DNA from: Ruminococcaceae bacterium UBA5396
GTDB lineage: Bacteria > Bacillota > Clostridia > Oscillospirales > Acutalibacteraceae
Direction: 5' to 3'
DNA: 32,405 nt
NCBI GenBank assembly: GCA_002410715.1
Contig: DHOG01000085.1
Coordinates: 1 to 32,405 of the forward strand
The notes under the pieces are model-generated. The model searched no databases. It saw only the letters and a list, made by a program, of their open reading frames with translations, and was not told the origin of the DNA. Positions within the stretch are counted from its first letter, which is position 1; every line of letters begins with the position of its first letter. A program made the translations under genes and the position numbers. Positions 15,108 to 23,060 of this stretch are shown here, one piece after another.

Positions 15108-16756
15108 TATTTAATCGTAAGAATCTCCCTGGTCTCGTCGCTGCCTGAATAAGTCAGTGTGATGCTGTCTCCCTCTTTAATAAACGGCAGCCGGTTGGAG
15201 GTTTTTATTGGCGCGACATATACAACATCGCTGTCAGTCAGAGTGATATAATAATTTGTGTTTCCGTCAACAACCGCACTGACGATTCCGGCCACTGTCC
15301 CTGTGATCTCAGTACCTGCACCGGCGCTGACTCCTTCCTCCTGTGTCAATGCCTTCACATAGTTGGTTCTGGCATCAGCAACAGAAGTGCCGGTTCCCAC
15401 GATCTGATACCGGGCGACATCAACAAAGGCATACATTTTAACAAGACCAGCAGCGTCCTTGAGGGACATAAAATAAGTCGGTCTGTCTGCTACATTCAGC
15501 AAAAGCGGAAATGTGGATGAATATTTCAGATGCTGCACCTGACCTTCTGCCGAGGACATGGCCGAAACCTCCTCAGCCCCCGGCACACTGTAGAATTTTG
15601 TTTCCTTGGTACGCATATTCACCAGAACAAAGCCTACATTAGACTGATCTCCGGTTACCGATGTCATGCCTGTATAAAGATAAACGTCATCGTTTACCGC
15701 AATATAGTTGTATCCTGAAGTTGTCTGCAGCACACCGCGCTGTCCGATGACAGAGTTGACAAAACCGTCCTGATACTTGCCATTGTAATTGAGCTGCTGT
15801 ATTGCAAGATCTGACCTGTATACACGGTCAACCCACTGTGGTATTTTATTGATTGGATACCACTCGTGCGAACCGTCAATCGCGTTGACAAGTACCGCTC
15901 CTTCGATGTCGCGTCCTCCCCATACTCCGATGCGGTAATAATAAGTCGGAGCGATCCAGTAGGGAGTTCCGCTTTCATCTACTTCAAAAACATAGGCGTC
16001 AAACAGCTTTGTAGGGTAATTAAAACGAATATGGCGGGTTAAGTCACGAAGAAGATATTCATTTGGTGAATATTTCATTCCATTTTCGAGTTGGAAAAGA
16101 TACGTTTCCTGTGTCACCATATCGACCTTAATATATGCCGGAATTCCCTTTTTATTATTATTCATCCATTTGAAGAAATCCGCATAATAAAGCGGAGTTA
16201 CGCGAACCGGTCGGCCTTTAAGGTTGATCTGGGTATAGTCGGTTGAAATTTCAAACTGTGATACAAGATCGGTTATTTCCCCCAGCTTACGCTTACCAAG
16301 TTGAATAGCGGTATCCCGATCAACCACCGGAATCTGACTCATTGACAACTCGGCAATATCCTCGGTAAAGCTGCCTTCCCCACGTATAATCAAATCCTTA
16401 TAACGGGAGGCGTTAAAGACCGGCAAACCCATCAACCACAGAATAATAGCAATTAAAAGCAACCCTCCGACTGTAATTGATGCCATTTTAATTCTTTTGT
16501 TTCTTATCATAGGAAAATCGACATATTGAGTGCCTTCCTTTTTATTTTGAACCACAACTTCCGAAAAAAGGTCGGGATTTCTGGGAATGACAAACGCAGC
16601 GATAAAAGCAGCAGCTGTCAGGATAATAAACACCCAAAAGTTGATGCTAACCGGATTGATGGGCGGCAGCATAAACCAGTAAAGTACAAACACAAACATT
16701 ATTGCGATAATCGGTGCGATTACCATTGATTTTGTAAAGTTTCTAGTTTTAGTCAT
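15107..16756 (-). CDS. conserved uncharacterised membrane protein with large external domain
   Basis: I do not know a function. The 549-residue protein begins with two helices (about 11-28 and 38-57) and a third (about 92-112), then a long region of about 430 residues rich in tyrosine, tryptophan and beta-type patterns. Segments such as PVVDRDTAIQLGKRKLGE and VRVTPLYYADFFKWMNN, then YWIAPTYYYRIGVWGGRDIEGAVLVNAIDGS split into shorter pieces, suggest PepSY-like repeats seen in extracytoplasmic regulators; this is a weak structural guess. The C-terminal 60 residues (GTVAGIVSAVVDGNTNYYI onward) look like a small OB-type barrel. ATG 16756 is preferred over ATG 16780 because AAAGGA lies 11 bases before the former and nothing before the latter. 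It forms a single-gene unit with its own promoter and terminator. Confidence 0.75.
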   Translation of the reverse strand: MTKTRNFTKSMVIAPIIAIMFVFVLYWFMLPPINPVSINFWVFIILTAAAFIAAFVIPRNPDLFSEVVVQNKKEGTQYVDFPMIRNKRIKMASITVGGLLLIAIILWLMGLPVFNASRYKDLIIRGEGSFTEDIAELSMSQIPVVDRDTAIQLGKRKLGEITDLVSQFEISTDYTQINLKGRPVRVTPLYYADFFKWMNNNKKGIPAYIKVDMVTQETYLFQLENGMKYSPNEYLLRDLTRHIRFNYPTKLFDAYVFEVDESGTPYWIAPTYYYRIGVWGGRDIEGAVLVNAIDGSHEWYPINKIPQWVDRVYRSDLAIQQLNYNGKYQDGFVNSVIGQRGVLQTTSGYNYIAVNDDVYLYTGMTSVTGDQSNVGFVLVNMRTKETKFYSVPGAEEVSAMSSAEGQVQHLKYSSTFPLLLNVADRPTYFMSLKDAAGLVKMYAFVDVARYQIVGTGTSVADARTNYVKALTQEEGVSAGAGTEITGTVAGIVSAVVDGNTNYYITLTDSDVVYVAPIKTSNRLPFIKEGDSITLTYSGSDETREILTIK

Positions 16757-16802
16757 ATTTATAGCATTCCTTTCTGCCATCGGGATTGTATACCTTTAAT
16801 TG

Positions 16803-16831
16803 AGTCTACCATATTCTTACTTCCGTCGCAA
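16803..16831 (-). promoter_or_regulatory. sigma-A-type promoter for the 549-residue membrane protein
   Basis: On the minus strand TTGCGA (16831 to 16826) and TAGACT (16808 to 16803) are separated by 17 bases, 47 bases before the chosen start codon. Confidence 0.4.
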
Positions 16832-16961
16832 CTTAAAGATTTTGTTCGATTTTTATTATCATTAATTTCCATAGCTATCTCCGGTTTATTTGGAAATGAT
16901 ATTTGATGATATAATTCTAATAATATATATGAGGCCTTTTTACAAAGGATTGGAGGATATT

Positions 16962-17141
16962 ATGCATAGTGAAACGTATGAAAATCTTAATGATCTGCTA
17001 AATCAAAATTCGCGGGCGGATGATTTTTTTGAAGCACTGCCGTCTTATGTTCAGGAAATGATCAGGGAGCGAGGAAACAACATCCGTTCCGAGCATGATA
17101 TGCGGATGTATGCCGAAAATATTGTTCAGGGAGATAAATAA
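16962..17141 (+). CDS. small conserved-type acidic protein, 59 residues
   Basis: A well-placed ribosome site (GGAGG at 16952-16956, 5 bases before the ATG) makes this a real gene. The frame is open further upstream but lacks another good start. The core FEALPSYVQEMIRERGNNI, followed by a DMRMYAENIVQGD end, is predicted helical throughout. Similar short proteins occur widely in Clostridia without known function, as far as I remember. It aligns without gaps to the 49-residue protein at 30575-30724 (10 identities in 37 positions, including F, E, L, IxER, D and the final E-IV). A terminator follows. Confidence 0.75.
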   Translation: MHSETYENLNDLLNQNSRADDFFEALPSYVQEMIRERGNNIRSEHDMRMYAENIVQGDK

Positions 17142-17205
17142 TCCGCAGATAGGTATTGTTTTGAAAAACCGAAGTTTTAAGGAGAACTAGATTTAATTTA
17201 TATTA

Positions 17206-17246
17206 ATTAAGAAAACGCCTGAAACTATCGGGCGTTTTCTTAATTT
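17206..17246. terminator. hairpin terminator after the 59-residue gene
   Basis: AATTAAGAAAACGCC (17205-17219) pairs with GGCGTTTTCTTAATT (17231-17245) around an 11-base loop. The flanking A and T runs make it a good bidirectional terminator. Confidence 0.8.
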
Positions 17247-17387
17247 GAATATATTAGGTTATAATGAAAATCATTACCGATAAAAAATTTTTATGGTTAA
17301 ATACTTTATTTTTTAGGTGGAACATTAAAAACAGACCTCAACAAGTTTGATGACGGTCAAATTACTACATCAAAAGGAGGTTAAAAT

Positions 17388-17516
17388 TTGGAAAAGATGA
17401 AATTTTGCACATTGGCATTTAGCTGCGGTCAAATAATCTTTATTCAATACGGTTCTATGCCGAAATGGATTTACCATACAGGCAAACCAGAAAGGCATGG
17501 GGATAGAGATGCGTAA
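17388..17516 (+). CDS. possible 42-residue leader peptide overlapping spoIVB
   Basis: AAAGGAGG at 17373-17380 stands 7 bases before a TTG that opens a 42-codon frame ending at a TAA inside the first codons of spoIVB. An ATG (17397) three codons later is an alternative start. The peptide (starting MEKMKFCTLAFSCGQIIFIQ and ending GKPERHGDRDA) matches nothing I know. The ribosome site is far better than that of spoIVB itself, so the small frame may serve translational coupling. It could also be a relic: the 70 bases before it read in another frame as GGTLKTDLNKFDDGQITTSKGG-stop, in pieces, with no start codon. Confidence 0.4.
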   Translation: MEKMKFCTLAFSCGQIIFIQYGSMPKWIYHTGKPERHGDRDA

Positions 17517-18744
17517 ATGTCTTCACCATATAAGCGCCGTATTACTGGCGTTCTGCAGTCTCATTTTTTCTGCAGTTTTTCTGCTTGGAAATGCAATGCC
17601 GGAGCAATTCAGCGTTGTTTCCGGATATGATTTGAAACTGAACGGAGCCGTTCGGGTCAATTCTCAGAATGCTCGAAAAATGAGCTCCACTCCGGTTGTC
17701 AAGCTGTCACCGGGAAGCAGCTATTCGGCATCCCTGCAGCTGTTTGGCCTGTTTCCGATAAAGGATGTAACCGTTAAGGTTGTTGACGCTACGACAGTAA
17801 TTCCCTGTGGTATACCTTTCGGAATCAAGATGTATACCGACGGTGTTTTGGTTGTGGGTATGTCCGACGTAGATACACCTGACGGACCCAAAAATCCGGC
17901 AAAATCAGCCGGGATGAAGGTAGGAGATGTTCTTCTAAAAATCGACGGTAAGTCTGTCAACACAACCGAACAGGTAGCTGGGATTCTTGAGAAAGCCGGC
18001 AGTAAAACCATGTCATTTCGTATCAGAAGAGATAATATAACATTTGATATGCGCTTCAGCTGTGTAAAATCTGTTAACGAAAACTGTTGGAAAGCCGGAT
18101 TATGGGTTCGGGATAGTTCTGCAGGTATTGGTACAATGTCATTTTTTATACCCGGTAAAAATGTGTTCGCCGGACTCGGTCATGCAATTTGCGATGTAGA
18201 TACCGGAGATGTTCTTCCCCTTGCCAGCGGTGAAATTGTTTCTGCTAGAATATATAGTGTTGTAAAAGGAATCAGCGGCGAACCCGGTGAACTGAGGGGA
18301 GGATTTGAAGGAGGAAGCTTGGGAAACCTCTCCATTAACGGCGAAACCGGTGTCTATGGAACCTTAAACAAGACTCCTATGGCGAGCAAGCCAATGCCTG
18401 TTGCCATGAAACAGCAGGTCAAGACGGGGCATGCAAAAATGCTGACTACAATTAAAGGCTCTACACCTCAGGAATATGATATACGGATTGAACAGGTGCG
18501 ATATAATGATTCTTCCCCAACCAGAAATATGGTCATCGTTATAACTGACCAACGCCTTTTGGAAAAAACCGGCGGTATCATTCAAGGAATGAGCGGTTCC
18601 CCCATTATTCAAGACGGTATGCTAGTAGGAGCAGTAACCCATGTTTTTGTTAACGACCCGACAAAGGGCTTTGCAATCTTCGCTGAAAACATGCTTAAAA
18701 CAGCTAATACGGTATCTTTACAACAACAAACTCCGGCAGCTTAG
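17509..18744 (+). CDS. spoIVB: SpoIVB sporulation signalling protease (S55)
   Basis: SpoIVB is made in the forespore, secreted into the intermembrane space and cleaves SpoIVFA to allow SpoIVFB to activate pro-sigma-K. An N-terminal hydrophobic segment (about 5-27) serves for export. A PDZ domain lies at about 105-180 (GVLVVGMSDVDTPDG, AGMKVGDVLLKIDGK). The S55 protease domain follows, with H225 in AGLGHAICD and S364 in QGMSGSPIIQDG as catalytic residues by analogy to the Bacillus protein. The length of 411 is normal. An ATG at 17497 is also possible; 17509 has GGGGA 6 bases upstream. It precedes spo0A as in many spore formers; recN, which often lies upstream, is absent here. Confidence 0.95.
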   Translation: MRKCLHHISAVLLAFCSLIFSAVFLLGNAMPEQFSVVSGYDLKLNGAVRVNSQNARKMSSTPVVKLSPGSSYSASLQLFGLFPIKDVTVKVVDATTVIPCGIPFGIKMYTDGVLVVGMSDVDTPDGPKNPAKSAGMKVGDVLLKIDGKSVNTTEQVAGILEKAGSKTMSFRIRRDNITFDMRFSCVKSVNENCWKAGLWVRDSSAGIGTMSFFIPGKNVFAGLGHAICDVDTGDVLPLASGEIVSARIYSVVKGISGEPGELRGGFEGGSLGNLSINGETGVYGTLNKTPMASKPMPVAMKQQVKTGHAKMLTTIKGSTPQEYDIRIEQVRYNDSSPTRNMVIVITDQRLLEKTGGIIQGMSGSPIIQDGMLVGAVTHVFVNDPTKGFAIFAENMLKTANTVSLQQQTPAA

Positions 18745-18806
18745 CCGTGATTTTTTGTCTTTCCAAAAAATGTTCCCGAATTCTTAAAAAAATTTATTCC
18801 AGACCC

Positions 18807-18835
18807 TTGCATTATTTGCCATTATATGGTAAACT
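18807..18835 (+). promoter_or_regulatory. promoter candidate for spo0A
   Basis: TTGCAT (18807-18812) and TAAACT (18830-18835) are spaced by 17 bases, about 50 bases before the start codon. A sigma-H promoter, known for spo0A in Bacillus, is not clearly visible. Confidence 0.45.
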
Positions 18836-18883
18836 GTCGTTGTAATGCAGGAATGCACAAAAAATTATGAGTTTGGGGGCAAA

Positions 18884-19666
18884 ATGATGGAAAAGGCAGT
18901 TAAGGTATTATTAGCGGATGACAGTGAGCATTTCGGCAAACCATGTGCAGCGGTTATGCGCGCTCATTCGCTGGAGGTTCAGGTTGTTATGAAGGATGGA
19001 CGCCAGGTTTTGAATTTAATCGAACAATCGCGTCCGGATGTGGTAATTATGGATTTCTTTCTGCCACATCTGGATGCGATTGGGGTGCTCCGCGGAATGC
19101 AAAGACTGCATCTTGCAAAAAGACCCCAGGTCATGATTATGTCCAGCTTCGACAATCCCAACCTTGAACGTGAGGCACTTCTCGCCGGTGCTGATTACTA
19201 TTTTCTCAAGCCATTTGATGCAGACGAGATGGCAGAGCGGATTCTCACATTAAACGGTAAATCGAGAGTGAATCCAATTCAGCGTAGCCCAGCGCAAAGT
19301 ATGCAGACAGGCGGCAGCCTTGAAATGCGGGTAACCGAGATTATCCACCAGATCGGAGTTCCGGCACATATCAAAGGGTATCAGTATCTCAGAGATGCCA
19401 TTATCATGGCAATCAATGATGATGATATCATCAATGCGGTTACAAAACGGCTTTACCCCGCTGTCGCCAAGAAACACGCAACCACATCTTCCCGCGTAGA
19501 ACGTGCCATACGCCACGCAATCGAGGTAGCATGGGACAGAGGCGACGTGGATGTTCTGAACTCATATTTCGGATATACCATACATAACGGACGTGGCAAA
19601 CCCACCAACAGCGAATTTATTGCCATGATTTCGGATCGTTTCAGGCTGCAATTGAAAATATCGTAA
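18884..19666 (+). CDS. spo0A: Spo0A, master regulator of sporulation
   Basis: Spo0A is the response regulator that, once phosphorylated, switches on sporulation genes and represses others. The receiver domain (about 5-122) has the acidic pair D12-D13, the phospho-acceptor D57 in VIMDFFLPHLDAIGVL and K109 in FLKPF. The DNA-binding domain (about 147-260) carries the family hallmarks IIHQIGVPAHIKGYQYLRDA, SRVERAIRHAIEVAWDRG and GKPTNSEFIAMISD. The phospho-site neighbourhood reads FFLPHLDA where most relatives read IIMPHLDG. The frame opens at 18845, but ATG 18884 follows GGGGG (18875-18879) and gives 260 residues, the usual length. Usual position just after spoIVB; a strong terminator closes the unit. 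Confidence 0.97.
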   Translation: MMEKAVKVLLADDSEHFGKPCAAVMRAHSLEVQVVMKDGRQVLNLIEQSRPDVVIMDFFLPHLDAIGVLRGMQRLHLAKRPQVMIMSSFDNPNLEREALLAGADYYFLKPFDADEMAERILTLNGKSRVNPIQRSPAQSMQTGGSLEMRVTEIIHQIGVPAHIKGYQYLRDAIIMAINDDDIINAVTKRLYPAVAKKHATTSSRVERAIRHAIEVAWDRGDVDVLNSYFGYTIHNGRGKPTNSEFIAMISDRFRLQLKIS

Positions 19667-19807
19667 TGCTATAGATCTGCTATGAACTATAAACTCAAGC
19701 GTTTGTTGCAGTAAGAATTTCATCATATAATGTAATAATCATAGATGAAGATATAGAATTTGTGGTTATGCAGATGAATATTTTGATAGGATAAATTGCA
19801 TAACTAT

Positions 19808-19860
19808 AAACTCCTTTGCTTTATTGGGTGGATAAATCCTAAAGCAAAGGAGTTTTTGAA
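19808..19860. terminator. strong terminator between spo0A and the opposite lipoprotein gene
   Basis: A 16-base stem pairs AAACTCCTTTGCTTTA (19808-19823) with TAAAGCAAAGGAGTTT (19840-19855), loop of 16, then more T. The complementary A run on the left end makes it active in both directions. Confidence 0.85.
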
Positions 19861-19894
19861 TCGGTAATGGTAAATGAAAGGCGGCTTGGAAAGT

Positions 19895-21445
19895 TTATTT
19901 AATTATTTGCACCTCATCTGTACATCCAATAATTTTTCCACGATTACTACCGGAAATGCCGCCTAAATATATATTTTTATAATAACGATCCCTGTCTTGA
20001 ACGTTGTTTAATATTTTCTCGGATAATTCTATATGAATTTTTCCGCTGGCAAAACAATTCTGTATCGTTCCGGTTTCTCCATTAAAGGCTACTATACCAC
20101 CGCCGGCAGGCGGCCAACATTCTGAAACCACATCAATATCCACATTTTTTACCGAGAGATTTTTTATGATACCATAATTACCATAAAATAGAGCATATGA
20201 TTGTCTAGTATTGAAGGCAGAATCATATGGAGAAGTGATTGATAAGTTGAAAACCGTATGATTATTCCCATCAAATATTCCGTAAAAGTAGCCTGATTTT
20301 ATATCTTTATAATTGCAGTCTATGTCATTCATCAGTTTATAATGCTTATTCTTTTGGCTATCCTTTACCATTATCGCCCAGTCGCTGATTTTTGTTATCT
20401 GATAGGGATCGGACTCGGTTCCACTTCCTTTCAGATATGTCAAAACATTTTGCAAATGCTCCCTAGCCTGTACCCCCGCCTGGTCATTTCTATTAAATGT
20501 ACAATCAACTCTAACCGTATAATCTGTATTGGGCTCTAATGAGTTAAACTCAATTGATGAATGGTCTGTAATATTTGATTTCTTTTCTTTTAGATTGTTC
20601 TGGTTATATAATGAAACGACAATTTTTGATATGCTTTTGTCCACATCTTTAATATTGAGTGAAAAAGATGCAGAAGCGCTTGTAGTTTTAACATTCTCGA
20701 AAGTAATCGAATAATTTTCTTTTATACACATTACATCAAATTTGGTATTAGACTTGTTTGCGTTAAGATCTACATTTCCGTTTATTTGTTTATTGATTAC
20801 ATTACGTAGAAAATTAATTTCAAGAATCTGAATCATCCTGGCTCCTGCCTTCTTGCATGTGGGGAGACTTAGGGTTACATAGGTGTAATAGGTTTTCGCG
20901 GCCTTATCCCATAAAGTATCTATGCTGCTCAATTTGAATATGGTTGAGCCTGAACTATAAAGACAATTCTCTCCCTCCTGTGAATCATTTAAAAGAACAT
21001 CTAATATGGTATCTCGTTCGGGATTTGCAATACAAATCTTTAAAGAAAACTCTTGCTTCTTTTCTAAATAACTTTTGAATTTTGTATCAGCAGTAAAAGC
21101 GAGACTCGGTTTTGATACAATTTTCAACCGTTCAATTTTGGGTTTATTACCAAATCCAAAATAAGATTTTTTAACTGGATTTTTTACTACTTCACATTTT
21201 ATAAATTTAGGGTTATTTCTTATAGTTGATTGTGTATTCTTGGATGTGTTTTTTGAGTTGGCACTACTTTTGGTTTCAGCATCTTTACTCGTGGCGGTGG
21301 TTTCACTGCCAGCATCCTCAAATGATTGTGTTTTATCATTTACCTGTGTGGTTTCTTGGTGGGTTTTTGATGTAGAACCAACTGAGCCACATCCAACAAG
21401 TAAGATCGCCATTACAACTAGTAAAATAATCAGTTTCTTTATCAT
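19895..21445 (-). CDS. large lipoprotein with GLUG-like beta-helix repeats
   Basis: The 516-residue product has a lipoprotein signal with lipobox LVGC (C19), a low-complexity Ser/Thr/Lys linker (about 20-78), a middle region of two domains of beta type and a C-terminal part (about 345-516). The C-terminal part contains GSGTESDPYQITKISDW, then YFYGIFDGNNHTVFNLSI, then GIIKNLSVKNVDI and GTIQNCFASGKI. These are the pattern of GLUG and right-handed beta-helix repeats found in bacterial surface adhesins. The segment around 255-325 (SITFENVKTTSASASFSLNI, LEPNTDYTVRVDC) looks like a fibronectin type III fold. Function is unknown; a binding role at the cell surface is inferred. GGGGGG lies about 7 bases before the ATG. 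The region is more AT-rich than its neighbours, which may mean a foreign origin. Confidence 0.8.
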   Translation of the reverse strand: MIKKLIILLVVMAILLVGCGSVGSTSKTHQETTQVNDKTQSFEDAGSETTATSKDAETKSSANSKNTSKNTQSTIRNNPKFIKCEVVKNPVKKSYFGFGNKPKIERLKIVSKPSLAFTADTKFKSYLEKKQEFSLKICIANPERDTILDVLLNDSQEGENCLYSSGSTIFKLSSIDTLWDKAAKTYYTYVTLSLPTCKKAGARMIQILEINFLRNVINKQINGNVDLNANKSNTKFDVMCIKENYSITFENVKTTSASASFSLNIKDVDKSISKIVVSLYNQNNLKEKKSNITDHSSIEFNSLEPNTDYTVRVDCTFNRNDQAGVQAREHLQNVLTYLKGSGTESDPYQITKISDWAIMVKDSQKNKHYKLMNDIDCNYKDIKSGYFYGIFDGNNHTVFNLSITSPYDSAFNTRQSYALFYGNYGIIKNLSVKNVDIDVVSECWPPAGGGIVAFNGETGTIQNCFASGKIHIELSEKILNNVQDRDRYYKNIYLGGISGSNRGKIIGCTDEVQIIK

Positions 21446-21519
21446 TAGTTTACCCCCCGTGAATTTATGATATTTAAATTATAATCCCAAATTTTAGTAT
21501 TGCAAGCGATAATATATAT

Positions 21520-22146
21520 TCATGGAACATTCTCCAACTTGTATATAGAGCATTTATTAAGAAACAATTGAATATTTTCCCGTTCTTTATCCTTGTTATC
21601 TTTTGTCCTGCCCAGTCTGTCACATAAGCCCAGCAGTGCTACTTCGTTTACATCAGTATTCTCTTTCATACCCTGAATGTCCGCAAAAGGCGAATCTTTT
21701 ACCACAAAAAGTATTTGCATATGATATCGGACAAGTCCGGTCACTTCTTTCATATAAGCTTGGTCAGCCGTAAAGCATTTCAAAAAATCACGGCAAAGCT
21801 TTGCACCTTCCTTGTCATGCCCGTATGCCGTATATTTTCCTTTCCGAAGTCTGGTGGTTACGGGCTTGCCAATATCATGAAGCAAAGCCGCCATCATAAG
21901 TACATCAGCATTTTTGCTTTCTGCCTTTCTTTCTGCCGCCTCGTCCACAACAAGCAGAGTGTGGTTCCACACATTTCCCTCGGGATGATGCTCAGGAGAC
22001 TGTTCGGTCTTTTTGAGGTTATATAGCATAATAAAAGGATATTTCCTTAACAAGGGCATCTCATATATCGAATGAAGATATTCTGACGGTCTCATGTCAT
22101 GCAGCAGATGGTGCTTAATTTCTTCATATAGTTCGAATAATCCCAA
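21520..22146 (-). CDS. HD-domain protein, tRNA nucleotidyltransferase-type HD
   Basis: The 208 residues hold one HD domain that would bind a metal and hydrolyse phosphate esters. Likely ligands are H62 (GNVWNHTLLV), H90-D91 (ALLHDIGKP), H110 and H142 (RYHM), with D176 in LCDRLGR. The start (LLRKYPFIMLYNLKKTEQSP then HHPEGNVWNHT) closely recalls the HD module attached to some bacterial CCA-adding or poly(A) polymerases, but no nucleotidyltransferase domain is present. The start codon is TTG (22146) with AAAGG about 12 bases before it; no better start is visible. A tRNA gene lies 200 bases away on the opposite strand, which may be chance. Confidence 0.8.
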   Translation of the reverse strand: MGLFELYEEIKHHLLHDMRPSEYLHSIYEMPLLRKYPFIMLYNLKKTEQSPEHHPEGNVWNHTLLVVDEAAERKAESKNADVLMMAALLHDIGKPVTTRLRKGKYTAYGHDKEGAKLCRDFLKCFTADQAYMKEVTGLVRYHMQILFVVKDSPFADIQGMKENTDVNEVALLGLCDRLGRTKDNKDKERENIQLFLNKCSIYKLENVP

Positions 22147-22230
22147 TATACTCAGACAACCTTTCGTGATTTTGGAAGATTCAATATCATAATATTATAC
22201 GGAAACAGCCATCTGTATATAGAACTTGTC

Positions 22231-22265
22231 GATTTATTTCATAAATAAGATTTATGAAATAAATC
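22231..22265. repeat. perfect 15-bp AT-rich inverted repeat
   Basis: GATTTATTTCATAAA (22231-22245) and TTTATGAAATAAATC (22251-22265) are perfectly complementary around TAAGA. It lies between the divergent HD gene and the tRNA promoter, so it is not a terminator for either gene by position. A regulator site or a hairpin relic is possible. Confidence 0.6.
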
Positions 22266-22280
22266 TTAAAGCATTAATGA

Positions 22281-22310
22281 TTGACAAAGACCGAGGTTAT
22301 GATGTAAACT
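22281..22310 (+). promoter_or_regulatory. promoter of the tRNA-Arg gene
   Basis: A perfect TTGACA (22281-22286) is followed after 18 bases by TAAACT (22305-22310). The tRNA begins 37 bases after the -10. Confidence 0.6.
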
Positions 22311-22346
22311 GGTTACTGCGCCAAATTACGAATAAAAATATAATAC

Positions 22347-22421
22347 GCCCCCATAGTTAAGTGGATATAACATGCCCCTCCTAAGGGCAAATCGTGCGTT
22401 CGACTCGCGCTGGGGGTGCCA
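22347..22421 (+). tRNA. tRNA-Arg (anticodon CCU), CCA encoded
   Basis: The full cloverleaf folds by eye. The acceptor stem GCCCCCA pairs with TGGGGGT (one G-T pair at the end), the D stem is GTTA/TAAC, and the anticodon stem TGCCC/GGGCA encloses loop CTCCTAA with anticodon CCT. The T stem GTGCG/CGCGC encloses TTCGACT. The discriminator is G, and CCA is encoded at 22419-22421. It reads AGG codons. It stands alone with its own promoter and terminator. Confidence 0.95.
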
Positions 22422-22423
22422 AC

Positions 22424-22457
22424 AAAGCCGACAAACACTGCGTTTGTCGGCTTTTCG
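22424..22457 (+). terminator. terminator of the tRNA-Arg gene
   Basis: AAAGCCGACAAAC (22424-22436) pairs perfectly with GTTTGTCGGCTTT (22442-22454), loop ACTGC, followed by TTC. It sits 3 bases after the tRNA and also faces the end of the minus-strand coiled-coil gene. Confidence 0.85.
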
Positions 22458-22501
22458 TGTGTATGATGTATCCCTCTTGGCGATAGCCACCACTAAAGGA
22501 A

Positions 22502-22972
22502 CTAATCTTCCGAAGCATCCTGCTTAGGTGGATTGCGTAAGACTTGACGAGCTTGGCGCACCTCGGCAAGCCGCTGTGCAATCGCCTCTTCTGTACGGCG
22601 CAGCAAATCTTCAGAAAACTCGCTTGCGCCCTTGCGCATTTCCCGTGATTTCATCTGGGTTTGGGTTAGGATTTCATTTGCTTTCTGCTGTGCCTGCTTG
22701 ACAACCTCTTCCTGTGAAACCATTCGACGGGCACGTTCCTCAGCCTTGCGGATAATGCCTTCGGCTTCCTTTTTTGCGGTTTCAACAATATCACTGCGAT
22801 CCGCTACAATTGCTTTTGCCTGCCGAACCTCACTCGGCATATTTCCACGTATATCATCAATGATGTTACGAAGCTGTTCCGCATCAACGACACATTTACC
22901 TCCGGATAACGGAAAACTCCAGGCTTTATCAAGCATATCGTCAACCTGTTCAAGCAAATCTTCGACTGTCAT
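22502..22972 (-). CDS. coiled-coil protein of the coaD operon (often labelled ATPase)
   Basis: The 156-residue protein starts with a short folded part (TVEDLLEQVDDMLDKAWS, then VVDAEQLRNIIDDI) and continues as a long charged helix rich in Glu, Lys, Arg and Ala (about 45-140). This is the usual look of coiled coils such as the ATP synthase b subunit, and databases often give that name to proteins of this kind. There is no P-loop and no membrane anchor, so neither ATPase nor F0 subunit is supported. In many Clostridia a similar protein lies beside coaD; that is recollection. AAAGGGGA lies 9 bases before the ATG. It is the last gene of the proC-rsmD-coaD run. Confidence 0.75.
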   Translation of the reverse strand: MTVEDLLEQVDDMLDKAWSFPLSGGKCVVDAEQLRNIIDDIRGNMPSEVRQAKAIVADRSDIVETAKKEAEGIIRKAEERARRMVSQEEVVKQAQQKANEILTQTQMKSREMRKGASEFSEDLLRRTEEAIAQRLAEVRQARQVLRNPPKQDASED

Positions 22973-23060
22973 TATTTATATCCCCTTTCCAGAATGAAAA
23001 ACAGTGGTCGGAATAAATCACCCTTGCCGCTACGTTATATAAACTTCGCATACATGAAAA

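Noticed and set aside
17247..17387. Sigma-G promoter for spoIVB
   Set aside because: Expected from Bacillus, but no pair of elements with correct spacing could be found.
22502..22972. ATPase or ATP synthase b subunit label
   Set aside because: No P-loop, no membrane helix and no ATP synthase genes nearby; only a coiled coil is supported.
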